DNA from: JAMXLO01 sp963812075
GTDB lineage: Bacteria > Pseudomonadota > Alphaproteobacteria > Acetobacterales > Acetobacteraceae
Direction: 5' to 3'
DNA length: 64,000 bases
Assembly (NCBI GenBank): GCA_963812075.1
Contig: CAWETN010000007.1
Coordinates: forward strand, 372,001-436,000
Both the position numbers and the translations under genes were made by a program. A model generated the notes under the pieces. It had not been told where the DNA came from and made no database searches. It saw only the letters and a list, made by a program, of their open reading frames with translations. Shown here piece by piece: positions 48,327-58,921 of this stretch. Position 1 is the stretch's first letter. Every line of letters begins with the position of its first letter.

Positions 48327-49244
48327 ATGCGGATCGCCATCATCGGTCAGCAGGATTTCGGCAAGGCGACGCTCGAGGCGTTCCTCAGTCGCGGCGACAC
48401 GGTCGCGGCGGTGTTCTGCGCGCCGGAGAAGGGCCGCCCCGACCCGCTGCGCGTCGCGGCCGAGGAACGCGGCGTGCCGGTGCACCAGTTCCCCAGGTTG
48501 ACCGATCCGGCCGCGCTGGAGGCCATGAAGCAGGCCGATGCCGAGGTCGGCGTGATGGCGTACGTCACGCAATTCGCGCCGCAGGATTTCTGCAACATCC
48601 CGAAGTTCGGCACGATCCAGTTCCATCCCAGCCTGCTGCCGCTGCATCGCGGCGCGTCGTCGATGAGCTGGGCGATCATCTGCGGGCGCACGGAGACCGG
48701 TTTTTCCATTTTCCGCCCGACCGATGGGCTGGATGAAGGGCCGGTGATCCTGATGCGCTCGGTGCCGATCGAGCCGGAGGACACGCTGGGCTCGCTCTAC
48801 TTCGGCAAGATCTTCCCGATGGGTGTCGCCGCACTGGTCGAAGTGGCGGAGCAGGTGGTGGCCGGCAGGGCGCCGGCGCTCGCACAGTACGAGCCGAACG
48901 CCGGCTACGAGGGCATCATCCGCGATGCGGAAACGCGCATCAACTGGGCGAACCACGTCGATATCACCTTCAACCTGATCCGCGGCTGCGATCCCGCACC
49001 CGGCGCGTGGACCACCGCGGACGGCAAGAAGCTGTTCGTGTTCAATGCAACCAAGCGCATCGCGCGCACCTTCTCCGAGGTGAAGGGCAAGAAGCTGGGC
49101 GAAGTGGTGGCGATCAACGACGGTGCGCTGGTGGTGCACGGCCAGGGCGGCTTCATCGAGATCGCACGGGCACGCCCCGATGGCGGCCGCAAGGGCGTCG
49201 CCGCGGACGCTGGCGTGGTGGTTGGCACGATCCTCGGGGGATAA
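48327..49244 (+). CDS. Formyltransferase-family protein (methionyl-tRNA formyltransferase-like)
   Basis: A 305-residue protein with the N-terminal fold RIAIIGQQDFGKATLEAFL, the folate-site pattern VGVMAYVTQF, the catalytic HPSLLPLHRG (Asn-His-Asp type) and TGFSIFRPTDGLDEGPVI, and a C-terminal OB-fold. It resembles the N-terminal half of 10-formyltetrahydrofolate dehydrogenase more than true Fmt, which normally sits next to def. It might use or release formate; a formyl-CoA transferase and oxalyl-CoA decarboxylase pair is encoded nearby. Confidence 0.82.
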   Translation: MRIAIIGQQDFGKATLEAFLSRGDTVAAVFCAPEKGRPDPLRVAAEERGVPVHQFPRLTDPAALEAMKQADAEVGVMAYVTQFAPQDFCNIPKFGTIQFHPSLLPLHRGASSMSWAIICGRTETGFSIFRPTDGLDEGPVILMRSVPIEPEDTLGSLYFGKIFPMGVAALVEVAEQVVAGRAPALAQYEPNAGYEGIIRDAETRINWANHVDITFNLIRGCDPAPGAWTTADGKKLFVFNATKRIARTFSEVKGKKLGEVVAINDGALVVHGQGGFIEIARARPDGGRKGVAADAGVVVGTILGG

Positions 49245-49248
49245 TGCC

Positions 49249-49881
49249 ATGATCTTCGAGTTGCGCACCTACACATTCGACCCAGGCACGCTGCCGGCCT
49301 ATATCGAGCACGTCGCGAAAGTCGGCCGTCCGGTGCGTGGCGACGATTACGGCAAGTGCTGGGCCTACTGGACATCCGAGTTCGGGACGATCAACCAAGC
49401 GTGGCATCTGTGGAGCTACGACAGCCTGAACGAACGGGCGCGGATGCGCGAGGCGCTGTCGAAGAACGAGCGGTGGACGAAGGAATATACGCCGGTGGTG
49501 CAGCCGATGCTGCAGCGGCAGGACATCCGCTTCCTCAATCCGGTGGTGGATATGCAACCGCCGGCGCCTGGCGGTGTCTATGAGCTGCGCATCTACCGCA
49601 TGCATCCCGGTAAGGCCGGGCAATGGGCGCAGGCGTTCAAGGCGATCATGCCGGTGCGGCAGAAGTATTCCAAATACGTCGGCATCTGGACCGGCGAGGC
49701 GCCGCAGCCCAACGAGGTGCTGCACATGTGGAACTATCCGGACCTGAATACGCGCGCCAAGGTGCGCGCCGAGTTTCAGCGCGATCCTGATTGGCAGGCA
49801 TTCGTCGCGGAGAACACGCCGAAGCTGATCGAGATGCAATCGGTGCTGCTGATGCCGACAGCGTTCTCACTGCTGCGATAG
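49249..49881 (+). CDS. NIPSNAP-family protein
   Basis: A 210-residue protein of two tandem alpha/beta-barrel (dimeric ferredoxin-like) NIPSNAP domains: IFELRTYTFDPGTLPAYI in the first, VYELRIYRMHPGKAGQW in the second, each followed by HLWSYDSL or HMWNYPDL. The molecular role is unknown; such proteins are common in aromatic and carboxylate catabolic clusters. It starts 4 bases after the formyltransferase gene, so the two are probably co-transcribed. Confidence 0.82.
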   Translation: MIFELRTYTFDPGTLPAYIEHVAKVGRPVRGDDYGKCWAYWTSEFGTINQAWHLWSYDSLNERARMREALSKNERWTKEYTPVVQPMLQRQDIRFLNPVVDMQPPAPGGVYELRIYRMHPGKAGQWAQAFKAIMPVRQKYSKYVGIWTGEAPQPNEVLHMWNYPDLNTRAKVRAEFQRDPDWQAFVAENTPKLIEMQSVLLMPTAFSLLR

Positions 49882-49896
49882 AAGGAGAAACCAATC

Positions 49897-50307
49897 ATGC
49901 CAGTCATTCGCGCCGCGGACCGCACCACCAAGCAGGGTGCGGCTAGCACATTCTCCGGTACCGTGTTTCAGGACGAGGTCGTGGTCGGCACCGCACCGTC
50001 GCGCATGCGCGCCTCGGTGGTGTCGTTCACACCAGGCGCGCGCACCGCATGGCACGCGCATCCGGTCGGGCAGACGCTCTATTGCCTGTCGGGGGTCGGG
50101 CGCATCTGCTTCCAGGGCGAGAAGCCGCAGGTGCTGAACCCGGGCGACACAGTGCTGATCCCGCCGAACGTGCAGCACTGGCACGGCGCCGCACCGGACC
50201 GGCTGTTCGCGCATCTGGCGATGTCGGAGAACGGCAATGATGGCGCCGGCACGGCATGGGGCAAGCACGTCACCGACGCGGAATACACCGCGCCGGCGAC
50301 GACCTGA
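49897..50307 (+). CDS. Cupin-domain protein of the carboxymuconolactone/hydroxynitrile-lyase-like type
   Basis: A 136-residue single cupin. Motif 1 is TAWHAHPVGQTLYCLSG (His, His, Gln) and motif 2 GDTVLIPPNVQHWHGA (His), as in the Mn-dependent cupin hydroxynitrile lyases and related proteins. A GAAGGAG site precedes the ATG. It completes a plus-strand trio with the formyltransferase-like and NIPSNAP genes, and is convergent with the Frc gene. Confidence 0.78.
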   Translation: MPVIRAADRTTKQGAASTFSGTVFQDEVVVGTAPSRMRASVVSFTPGARTAWHAHPVGQTLYCLSGVGRICFQGEKPQVLNPGDTVLIPPNVQHWHGAAPDRLFAHLAMSENGNDGAGTAWGKHVTDAEYTAPATT

Positions 50308-51585
50308 TCATTCGGCGGCGGCGCGTGCCGGCGACCCGCCGAGCGCGCCGGACGCCTTGATCTCGGCGATGCGACCTTCCTCGAGGCGCAGCACGTCCCG
50401 CAGAATTTCGTCGGTGTGTTCGCCCAGCAAGGGCGAGCGCTTCACCTCCGAAATGCTGTCGGACATCTTGATCGGATTGCCGACGCTCAGGTATTTGCCG
50501 CGCGTCGGATGATCGACCTCGACGACGGTGCCGGTGTCGCGCAGCGACTGCTCCTCGGCGATCTCCTTCATCGACAGGATCGGTCCGCAGGGAATGTCGT
50601 ACTTGTTCAGGATGTCCATTGCCTCGAACTTGGTCTTGGTCATGCACCACTGCTCGATCGTGTCAAAGATCGACTTCAGCTTCGGCAGACGTGCCGGTGG
50701 CTTCGCGTACTCGGGATCGGTCTTCCATTCCGGCTTGCCGATCACGTCGCAGATCGCCTCCCACACCGGCGCCTGCGCGATGAAGTAGATGTAGGCGTTG
50801 GGATCGGTCTCCCAGCCCTTGCACTTCAGGATCCAGCCGGGCTGCCCGCCACCTGAGGCATTGCCGGCGCGCGGCACCGCCTCGCCGAATTCGCCATCGG
50901 GATACTGCGGATATTCAGTCAGCGGACCATGCGCGAGCCGCTGCTGATCGCGCAGCTTCACGCGGCACAGGTTCAGCACGCCGTCCTGCATCGCACACAG
51001 CACCTTCTGGCCACGGCCCGTCGTGACGCGCTGGAACAGCGCCGAGACGATGCCGAGGGCGAGATGCAGGCCGGTGCCGGAATCGCCGATCTGCGCGCCG
51101 GTGACCAGCGGCGGACCGTCGTCGAAGCCGGTGGTGGACGCGGAGCCGCCGGCACACTGTGCGACGTTCTCGTAGACCTTGCAGTCCTCGTAGGGGCCGG
51201 GGCCGAAGCCCTTCACCGAGGCAAGGATCATGCGCGGATTCAGCGACTGGATGTGTTCCCAGGTGAAGCCCATGCGGTCGAGCGCGCCGGGGGCGAAGTT
51301 CTCCACCATCACGTCGCAGGTCTTCACCAGCGCCTCGAGCACCGCCTTGCCCTGCGGGTTGCGGCCATCGATGGTGATCGAGCGCTTGTTGTGGTTCAGC
51401 ATGGTGAAATACAGGCTGTCCACCTTGGGGATGTCCTGCAGCTGTCCGCGCGTGATGTCGCCGACGCCGGGACGCTCGACCTTGATCACATCGGCGCCCA
51501 GCCAGGCCAGCAGCTGCGTGCACGTCGGTCCCGACTGCACGTGGGTGAAGTCGAGGATGCGGACGCCGTCGAGTGCTTTGCTCAT
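50308..51585 (-). CDS. frc: Formyl-CoA:oxalate CoA-transferase
   Basis: A 425-residue class III CoA-transferase close in length to the known oxalate enzyme. The catalytic Asp lies in VTGAQIGDSGTGLHL (Asp 168, equivalent to Asp 169 of the Oxalobacter enzyme), and the mobile glycine loop GGGQPGW is present, which separates Frc from other CaiB-type proteins. It moves CoA from formyl-CoA to oxalate, producing oxalyl-CoA. The ATG ending at 51585 is preferred to the 51597 start. The decarboxylase gene ends two bases before it on the same strand. Confidence 0.9.
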   Translation of the reverse strand: MSKALDGVRILDFTHVQSGPTCTQLLAWLGADVIKVERPGVGDITRGQLQDIPKVDSLYFTMLNHNKRSITIDGRNPQGKAVLEALVKTCDVMVENFAPGALDRMGFTWEHIQSLNPRMILASVKGFGPGPYEDCKVYENVAQCAGGSASTTGFDDGPPLVTGAQIGDSGTGLHLALGIVSALFQRVTTGRGQKVLCAMQDGVLNLCRVKLRDQQRLAHGPLTEYPQYPDGEFGEAVPRAGNASGGGQPGWILKCKGWETDPNAYIYFIAQAPVWEAICDVIGKPEWKTDPEYAKPPARLPKLKSIFDTIEQWCMTKTKFEAMDILNKYDIPCGPILSMKEIAEEQSLRDTGTVVEVDHPTRGKYLSVGNPIKMSDSISEVKRSPLLGEHTDEILRDVLRLEEGRIAEIKASGALGGSPARAAAE

Positions 51586-51586
51586 G

Positions 51587-53329
51587 TTATGCTCCAACCT
51601 TCTTCGTCAGGGCGCTTTTGGGGTTGAGATTGCCGATGTTGCCGCTCTCGCTGCCCGCCGCCGGGTCGATCACAGCGTTGATCAGCGTGGGCCTGCCCGA
51701 GTCCATCGCCGCGTCCACGGCCTGCTTCAACTCGTCAGGCGTCGTTGCATTGACGCCGACCCCGCCGAACCCTTCGATCATCCTGTCGTAGCGCGAGCCT
51801 TTGACGAACGCCGTCGTCGCCGGGTCGGCGCCGCCCCCGAGGTTGACCCCGTCGCCGCGGTAGATGCCGTCGTTGTTGAACACCACGACGCAGACCGGCA
51901 GGTTGTAGCGGCAGATCGTCTCGACCTCCATGCCGGAGAAGCCGAACGCGCTGTCGCCCTCGACGGCTAGCACCGGCTTGCCGGTCTCGACCGCAGCGGC
52001 GATGGCAAAGCCCATGCCGATGCCCATCACGCCCCAGGTACCGACGTCGAGGCGCTTGCGCGGCTGGTACATGTCGATCACCCCGCGCGCCTGGTCGAGC
52101 GTGTTGGCGCCCTCGTTCACCAGGACTGCGTCCGGCCGCTCTTTGATCACGTCCCGCAGCACGCGCAGCGCGGAATGATAGTCCATCGGAATCGAGTTCT
52201 TGCCGAGCCTGCTCGCCATCCTGGCGATGTTGGATTCCTTCTTCTCGGCGATCGCCTGCGTCCATTCGGTGGGCGGCGGCTGCCAATCGCCACCCATGCC
52301 ACGCAGCAATGCCGCGACGCAGGAACCGATGTCGCCCACCAGCGGTGCAGCGATCTCGACATTGCTGTCCATCTCGCGCGGTTCGATATCGATCTGGATG
52401 AACCGCTTCGAGCCAGGCTTCCCCCACTGCCTGCCTTTGCCATGGCTGAGCAGCCAGTTGAGCCGCGCGCCGACCAGCATCACCACATCGCTGTCGGCCA
52501 GCACGGTCGAGCGCGCGGCAGCGGCGCATTGCGGATGCAGGTCAGGCAGCAGGCCCTTGGCCATGCTCATGGGGATGTAAGGAATGCCGCTCTTTTCGAC
52601 CAGCGCGCGAATGTCGTCGTCGGCCTGCGCATAGGCCGCACCCTTGCCGAGGATGATCAACGGACGCTTCGCACCGCGCAGTACGTCGAGCGCACGCTCG
52701 ACGGCCTCCGGCGCGGGGATCTGCGCCGGCGCCGGGTCGATCACCTTGACCAGCGAACGCCGGCCCGCCTCGGCCTCCATCACCTGGCCGAACAGCTTGG
52801 CCGGCAGGTCGAGATAGACGCCGCCCGGCCGGCCCGAAACCGCGGCGCGGATCGCGCGCGCGACGCCGATGCCGATGTCGGCCGCATGCAGCACGCGGAA
52901 CGCCGCCTTGCACATCGGTTTGGCGATAGCGAGCTGGTCCATCTCCTCGTAGTCGCCCTGCTGCAGGTCGACGACCTCGCGCTCGGACGAACCGCTGATC
53001 AGGATCATCGGGAAGCAGTTCGTCGTTGCGTTGGCGAGCGCCACCAGGCCGTTCAGGAAACCCGGCGCCGAGACCGTGAGGCACACGCCCGGCGACCTTG
53101 TCAGCCATCCCGCGATCGCTGCCGCATTGCCGGCGTTCTGCTCGTGGCGGAACGAGATGACCCGCATCCCCTCTGCCTGCGCCAGACGCCCGAGATCGGT
53201 GATCGGGATGCCCGGAACGTTGTAGATCGTCTTGATCCCGTTGAGCTTCAGCGCGTCGATGACCAGGTGGAAGCCATCCGTCAGTTCGGCTTCCTGCGAT
53301 TCGACCTTCTGCTCAAGTGCTGCGGACAT
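51587..53329 (-). CDS. oxc: Oxalyl-CoA decarboxylase
   Basis: A 580-residue thiamine-diphosphate enzyme. The activating Glu is in SFRHEQNAGNAAA, and the diphosphate/Mg motif is EGDSAFGFSGMEVETICRYNLPVCVVVFNNDGIY. Length, the close match to oxalyl-CoA decarboxylase, and the following Frc gene give the assignment: oxalyl-CoA to formyl-CoA and CO2. Its ATG ending at 53329 has a strong GGGAGAAG ribosome site. The regulator frame upstream runs into it without a stop, so an 844-residue fused ORF exists in this sequence. Confidence 0.92.
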   Translation of the reverse strand: MSAALEQKVESQEAELTDGFHLVIDALKLNGIKTIYNVPGIPITDLGRLAQAEGMRVISFRHEQNAGNAAAIAGWLTRSPGVCLTVSAPGFLNGLVALANATTNCFPMILISGSSEREVVDLQQGDYEEMDQLAIAKPMCKAAFRVLHAADIGIGVARAIRAAVSGRPGGVYLDLPAKLFGQVMEAEAGRRSLVKVIDPAPAQIPAPEAVERALDVLRGAKRPLIILGKGAAYAQADDDIRALVEKSGIPYIPMSMAKGLLPDLHPQCAAAARSTVLADSDVVMLVGARLNWLLSHGKGRQWGKPGSKRFIQIDIEPREMDSNVEIAAPLVGDIGSCVAALLRGMGGDWQPPPTEWTQAIAEKKESNIARMASRLGKNSIPMDYHSALRVLRDVIKERPDAVLVNEGANTLDQARGVIDMYQPRKRLDVGTWGVMGIGMGFAIAAAVETGKPVLAVEGDSAFGFSGMEVETICRYNLPVCVVVFNNDGIYRGDGVNLGGGADPATTAFVKGSRYDRMIEGFGGVGVNATTPDELKQAVDAAMDSGRPTLINAVIDPAAGSESGNIGNLNPKSALTKKVGA

Positions 53330-54079
53330 TGGACTTCTCCCTATGCGTCGTGCCGGCGCCGTTCGTCGTCCGGGCCCGGTTATCCGATCCAGAAAATCGC
53401 CGTGCTGCTCGACATGCGCCGCCAGCCCCATCGTGTGCTCGCGCACCAGCCGCGCGGCAAGGTCGGCGTCGCACCGCTCCAGCGCCTCGATGATGTTGCG
53501 GTGATCGACGATCGACCGCTGTGCGCGGTTGCTCTGTGTCATCGTCACCGCGCGGACCGCGCGCATGTGGATGAACAGGTTGTCGGTCAGGCTGGTCATC
53601 AGCGCGACGCCGCCCATGCGGATGATCGCCTTGTGGAACGCCATGTTGGCGCGCGAGTATTCGCTGATCTGCTCCGACGGGTCCTCGCTGAATGAATCGA
53701 CCAGGGTGCGCAGCTCCGCGAGTTCCGCCTCGGTGATGCGCGGCGCCGCGAGGCGGGCGGCCATGCTCTCGAGCGCCGCCCAGACGGTGATCATCTCGAC
53801 GATCTCGCGCTTCGACTTGCGCACGACGTGGATGCCGCGGCGCGGCACGGTGTGCACGAAGCCTTCCTGCTCCAGGAGCGACAGCGCCTCGCGGATCGGG
53901 GTGCGCGAGACGCCGAGGTCCTGCGAGAGTTGGCGCTCGTCCAGCCGGATCTCGCCGGCGTGGCCGTAGATGTCCATCTCGGTGATCGCGCGCTTGATCG
54001 CCTCGCAGGCCCGCCTGCGCAGGCCGAGGCTGATCTCCAATGGTTCCACCCGCAGTCGGGGAACAGCATCGTCCGGCAC
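53330..54079 (-). CDS. GntR-family (FCD) transcriptional regulator, open into the Oxc gene
   Basis: About 250 residues: an N-terminal winged helix (ERQLSQDLGVSRTPIREALSLLEQEGFV) and an FCD ligand domain whose metal-site residues include HKAII, DHRNI and HTMGL. The GTG ending at 54079 has a GGGAGAG site upstream and suits the family; an ATG at 54121 is the other option. No stop codon separates it from oxc. Removing one A from the AAAA run at 53393-53396 would create a TAA at 53380-53382 directly after the domain. It very likely controls the oxalate genes. Confidence 0.8.
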
Positions 54080-54119
54080 GCTTCTCTCCCGGCGACGTCC
54101 TCGCCTTCGGGCATTCTGC

Positions 54120-54128
54120 ATACTGTAT
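54120..54128. promoter_or_regulatory. Putative GntR operator ATACTGTAT
   Basis: A 9-base perfect inverted repeat (ATAC-T-GTAT) lies 41 bases upstream of the preferred GTG start of the GntR regulator, in the 160-base gap to the divergent cytochrome gene. FCD-type GntR proteins bind short palindromes of this form. It could autoregulate the regulator-oxc-frc unit; binding is not shown. Confidence 0.4.
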
Positions 54129-54239
54129 ACCAGCGCGCAAGGCAGCGGGCCGTGACGCTTTTGTCGCTTGAGTCACAGGACATTGTCGGCGGCGAACGTT
54201 CCCGTGCCATACGTCGCTGTGCCACCGGGGGAGAAGACG

Positions 54240-57198
54240 GTGCGGTTTTTCACACGCGGCCGGCGGCTCGCGCTGCCGGTCCTTTGCTGTCTGGCCGCGC
54301 TCGCCGGTCCGGTCCGCGCCGCCGGGCTGTGCGACGATGAGCAGCCGACGCCGCAGGTCCCCACCGACCTGGCGCTGTGTGCCCAGCTCGATCCCATCGT
54401 GCGAAAGCCCGGTGCGCTGCCGCTCGACGAGTACGAGGTGCAGCTCAATCGCTACGTCACCGCGATGTGCCATCGCAACTTTGCCGCCGGCTGGCAGATG
54501 GACAAGACGGTGCGCGACACCGGGCCGTTCGTCGCCACGCTCGCCAACGGCAAGTGGAGCGGCGAGTATTTCGGCACCCACGCCCCGGTGCTGGTCTGGT
54601 ACTCGCCGGAGATGATGGCCTGGCTGCACGCCAACCGTCCCTCCGATCCGGCCAGGGCGCCGGCCGAACCGGCACCTATCCCGGACGGCGCGATCATGGT
54701 GAAGGAGATGTACAGCCCGCCACCGGCAGCGTCCTGTCGCGTCCCGGACCTGTTGCGGCTGCGGCCGGATTCGCAGGGCATGGCGGTGATGGTGCGCGAC
54801 CGCGCCGGCGCGCATGACGGCTGGTTCTGGGGGGCCATCGGCTGGCAGGGCTGGACGAAGGACTGGCCGCCGCCGGAGAGCAACTCGCCGCCGTTCGCAG
54901 GGTTTGGCCAGGTACTGCACCAATTGTCACGCCTCGGCGCGCGACAACCAGACATTCGCCAGCCTGGGCAACATCAAGGACGAACCGGGCAGCTATCTGA
55001 CGTTCCTGAGCGAGGACTTTTACCGGACGCAATCGGACGAGGTGTACACGCGGTTCTCGCAGATCCTCCAGCATGAAAGGGTCCGCCTCGAGGCGCTGCG
55101 GATACCGCAGGCGGAGCCGGCGATGAACGCGGGCCTGGCGCACGCGCTGCGGATGCCGGCCTCGCCCTACGTCGCGGACATGCCGTCGCAGGCCTATGAC
55201 CATGCCTGGGTGCCGGGCGGCGGGCCTGGTCCGTCCAGCGCGTTCGTCACCTCCGACCAGTGCGTCGGCTGCCACAGCGCGGGCGGCACCGGCCTGCAAT
55301 ACGAAATGACTACCCCCGGCCCGAATGACCTGCTGGTCAACCTGTCGCCCTATGGCACCTGGCGCACCAGCCCGATGGGGCTGGCGGGGCGCGACCCGAT
55401 CTTCTTCGCCCAGCTGGCCAGCGAGACGCAGACCTTCCACACCGCAGTGGCGCCCAAGGTACAGGACACCTGCCTGGGCTGCCACGGCATCCTGGGCCAG
55501 CGCCAGGCGGCGATCGACAGCGCGCGATCGCCGGCCTGCCCCGACTTCCTGCGCGAGACGGTGGACGCGGTGCCGTTCCCGCCGGACAATCCCTCGGCGC
55601 CGTCGGCGCGGCTCGGCGGCCTGGCGCGCGACGGGGTCTCCTGCACCGCGTGCCATCATATGGTGCTGGGACAGGCGGACACCGCGAAGTTCCACGACGC
55701 GCCGCAGAATCGCTGCGTGGCGCAGCGCCAGGACTTTCTCAACCCCGGCGCCACCGGCTTCGCCCGTACCTTCACCGGCAGCTTCCTGGTTGGTGCGACG
55801 GATGCGCTGTACGGGCCGTTCCCCGATCCGAAGGAGATGCCGATGCGCCACGCTCTCGGCATCCGGCCGGAGAAGAGCGACACGATCACCAGTTCCGAGA
55901 TGTGCGGCACCTGCCACACGGTGCACCTGCCGGTGATGCAGGGGACGCAGGAGCTGGGGCACACCTACGAGCAGACCACCTACCCCGAATGGGCGTTCAG
56001 CGCCTACCGGACCGGCGACACGCCCGACGGCAAGCTGCCGCTGGGGGCGGGGCCGCTGGCGCAATCCTGCCAGGGCTGCCACATGCCCAACACCGCCACA
56101 GACGGCACGAAGTTCCGCAGCAAGATTGCCGGCATCCAGGAGCACGGCAATTTCCCGCAGGTGGAGAACGGGCTTGCCGGCAAGGACATTGATCTGCCGG
56201 TGCGCGAGGGCTTCGCCCGCCACGTGCTGGTCGGGCTGAACGTGTTCCTGATCGAGATGGCCGAGCAGTTCAGCAGCATCTTCGGCATCACCACGCAGGA
56301 CCCGATGCTGGGTTCATCCGGTGTGCCGCCGCTCGACTACACGCGCGATGCGATGCTGGAGCAGGCGGCCAGCCGGTCGGCCGCCATCAGCGTCACGCGT
56401 GTGCAGAACTCGGCGGAGAGTCTGGCGGCGACGGTGACCGTCGCCAACAAGACCGGCCACAAGCTGCCGTCGGGGGTGGGGTTCCGGCGCGCCTTCGTGG
56501 ACTTCCGCGTGCTGGACAGCGCCGGCGACACGCTGTGGGAGTCGGGCCGCACCAACGCGGACGGCGTGCTGACCGATCAGCAGAACCGCCCGATCACCGG
56601 CGAGCTGTGGTGGAAGCCCGACTGTTCGGGCCGGGCCGGCGCCGACAACCCTCACCAGCCGCACTACCAGTCGATCAGCAGGCAGGACCAGGTGCAGATC
56701 TACCAGGAGCTGGTGACGGCGCCGCCGACCGGCGCGGCGGTGCGGTGCGGCCCGCACGCGGCACCGACCGGGGCGTTGACCACCAGCTTCCTGTCGATCT
56801 GCGGCAAGCTGAAGGACAACCGGCTGCTGCCGACCGGCTTCCTGCCGCTCGACAGCCGCATCGAGATCTCGCACGCGCTCGGCGCCGATGCCGACATGGC
56901 GGAGGACACCGATCCGGTCGGCGTCGGCGACGACCCGGACTACCGCGACGGCGGCGCGGACACGCTGACCTACCGCGTGCCGCGCGCCGACATCGCCGGC
57001 CAGCCCACCGCGGTGCAGGCGACGCTGTATTATCAGGCGATCCCGCCGTTCTTCCTGCAGGACCGGTTCTGCACGGCGAAGGGCGTGGATCGCGACCGGC
57101 TGGCCTACATGTCGAGCGCGCTCAAGCTGGACAACACGCCGGCGGCCGACTGGAAACTGCCCATGGTGACAACGGGACGGGTGGCGCTGCCGCCGTGA
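54240..57198 (+). CDS. Large six-haem c-type cytochrome with P460-like N-terminus (frameshifted)
   Basis: About 985 residues. GTG 54240 follows GGGGAGAAG and opens a signal peptide (RRLALPVLCCLAALAGPVRAA). Residues to about 220 hold a cytochrome P460-like part (IPDGAIMVKEMY, VMVRDRAGAHDGWFWG). The frame shifts by one near 54903, and six CxxCH motifs follow: CTNCH (54916), CVGCH (55261), CLGCH (55471), CTACH (55642), CGTCH (55903) and CQGCH (56068). The last 350 residues are beta-rich without haem motifs. It should be a periplasmic electron-transfer protein or oxidoreductase; the substrate is unknown. Confidence 0.82.
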
Positions 57199-57362
57199 TG
57201 CGGTTGACTTGATCGGCTGGCTGCGTCTAGCTCGCAGGCAAGCCCCCGGCAGCGCGGGCCGGCAGCAGGGAGTTGCGTATGGGAAGGCACCGCGGCGTGT
57301 GCACGGCCTGATGCCACTGGCCGCGTTGGATTTCAGCTCTGCTCCGGGTCTCCAGGGTCGCC

Positions 57363-58104
57363 ATGCGTTTCGGCGGCGTCGTCGCCTTGGGCGGCGTGTC
57401 GTTCGATGTCGGCTACGGGCAGATCTGCGGACTGATCGGCCCGAACGGATCCGGCAAAACGACGCTGTTCAACTGCATCAGCGGTTTCTACCGCTTCGCC
57501 GACGGCGACATCCTGTTCGAAGGCCGCTCGCTGAAGGGGCTTGGCCGGCATCGCATGGCCGGGCTTGGCCTCGGCCGCACCTTCCAGAACGTCGCGCTGT
57601 TCCGCCGTATGAGCGTGCGCGACAACATCCTGGTCGGCGCGCACCATCTCGGCCGTTCCGGCTTCATCAGCAATGCTCTGCGCCTACCGGTGGTGCGGCG
57701 GGAGGACGCGGTCGCCTTCGCGCGGCTGATTGAGCTGCTGGACCTGCTCGACCTGCATGACGTGGCGGGGACCGAGGCGGGCGCGCTGCCGTTCGGCACG
57801 CAGAAGCGCGTCGAGCTGGCGCGTGCGCTGATCAGTGGTCCCAAGCTGCTGCTGCTGGACGAGCCGGCAGGTGGGCTGAACCACGGCGAGGTCGACGACC
57901 TGGCACAGCTGCTGCGACGCATCCGCGAGCACTTCGATCTCAGCATTCTGCTGGTCGAACATCACATGAACCTGGTGATGCGCGTGTCGCACAAGGTCGT
58001 GGCGCTGGAGTTCGGCCTGAAGATCGCCGACGGCACGCCGGACGAGGTGCGCGCCGAACCGGAGGTGATCCGCGCCTATCTCGGCGAGACCCAGGAAGCG
58101 CAGC

Positions 58105-58121
<17 letters not shown>
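57363..58121 (+). CDS. livG: Branched-chain-amino-acid-type ABC transporter ATP-binding protein (LivG)
   Basis: A 252-residue ATPase with Walker A GPNGSGKTT, LivG-type LGLGRTFQNVALFRRMSV, and Walker B LLLLDEPAGGLNHGE, with HHMNLVMRVSHKV after it. The ATG at 57363 is the first start in frame, but the usual LivG N-terminus (ALLRVSRVAMRFGG) lies upstream of it without a start codon, suggesting an indel between 57311 and 57363 or an unusual start. Overlap with LivF by 17 bases is normal. No binding protein gene is nearby. Confidence 0.85.
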
Positions 58122-58818
<697 letters not shown>

Positions 58819-58829
58819 GATGGTTGCAG

Positions 58830-58919
58830 ACACCCCCTCCCTGACCTTCCCCCGCCGCGCGGGAGAGGGGCCTCTGATTCCCTCTCCCGCGCAGGGGGAG
58901 AGGGGCAGGGAGGGGGTGT
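58830..58919. repeat. Long imperfect palindrome (REP-like) between livF and livH
   Basis: Left arm 58830-58870 and right arm about 58880-58919 are nearly reverse complements around a short loop (CCTCTGATT); both arms contain runs of C/G (CCCCTCCCTGA, GGGAGAGGGG). The element fills almost the whole 103-base gap of an otherwise tight operon. Similar C-rich palindromes are dispersed in high-GC proteobacteria. It may form a stem-loop in the mRNA. Confidence 0.75.
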
Positions 58920-58921
58920 AG

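Noticed and set aside
48327..49244. True methionyl-tRNA formyltransferase (fmt)
   Set aside because: There is no neighbouring def or rsmB, and the gene is grouped with NIPSNAP and cupin genes, more consistent with a catabolic formyltransferase.
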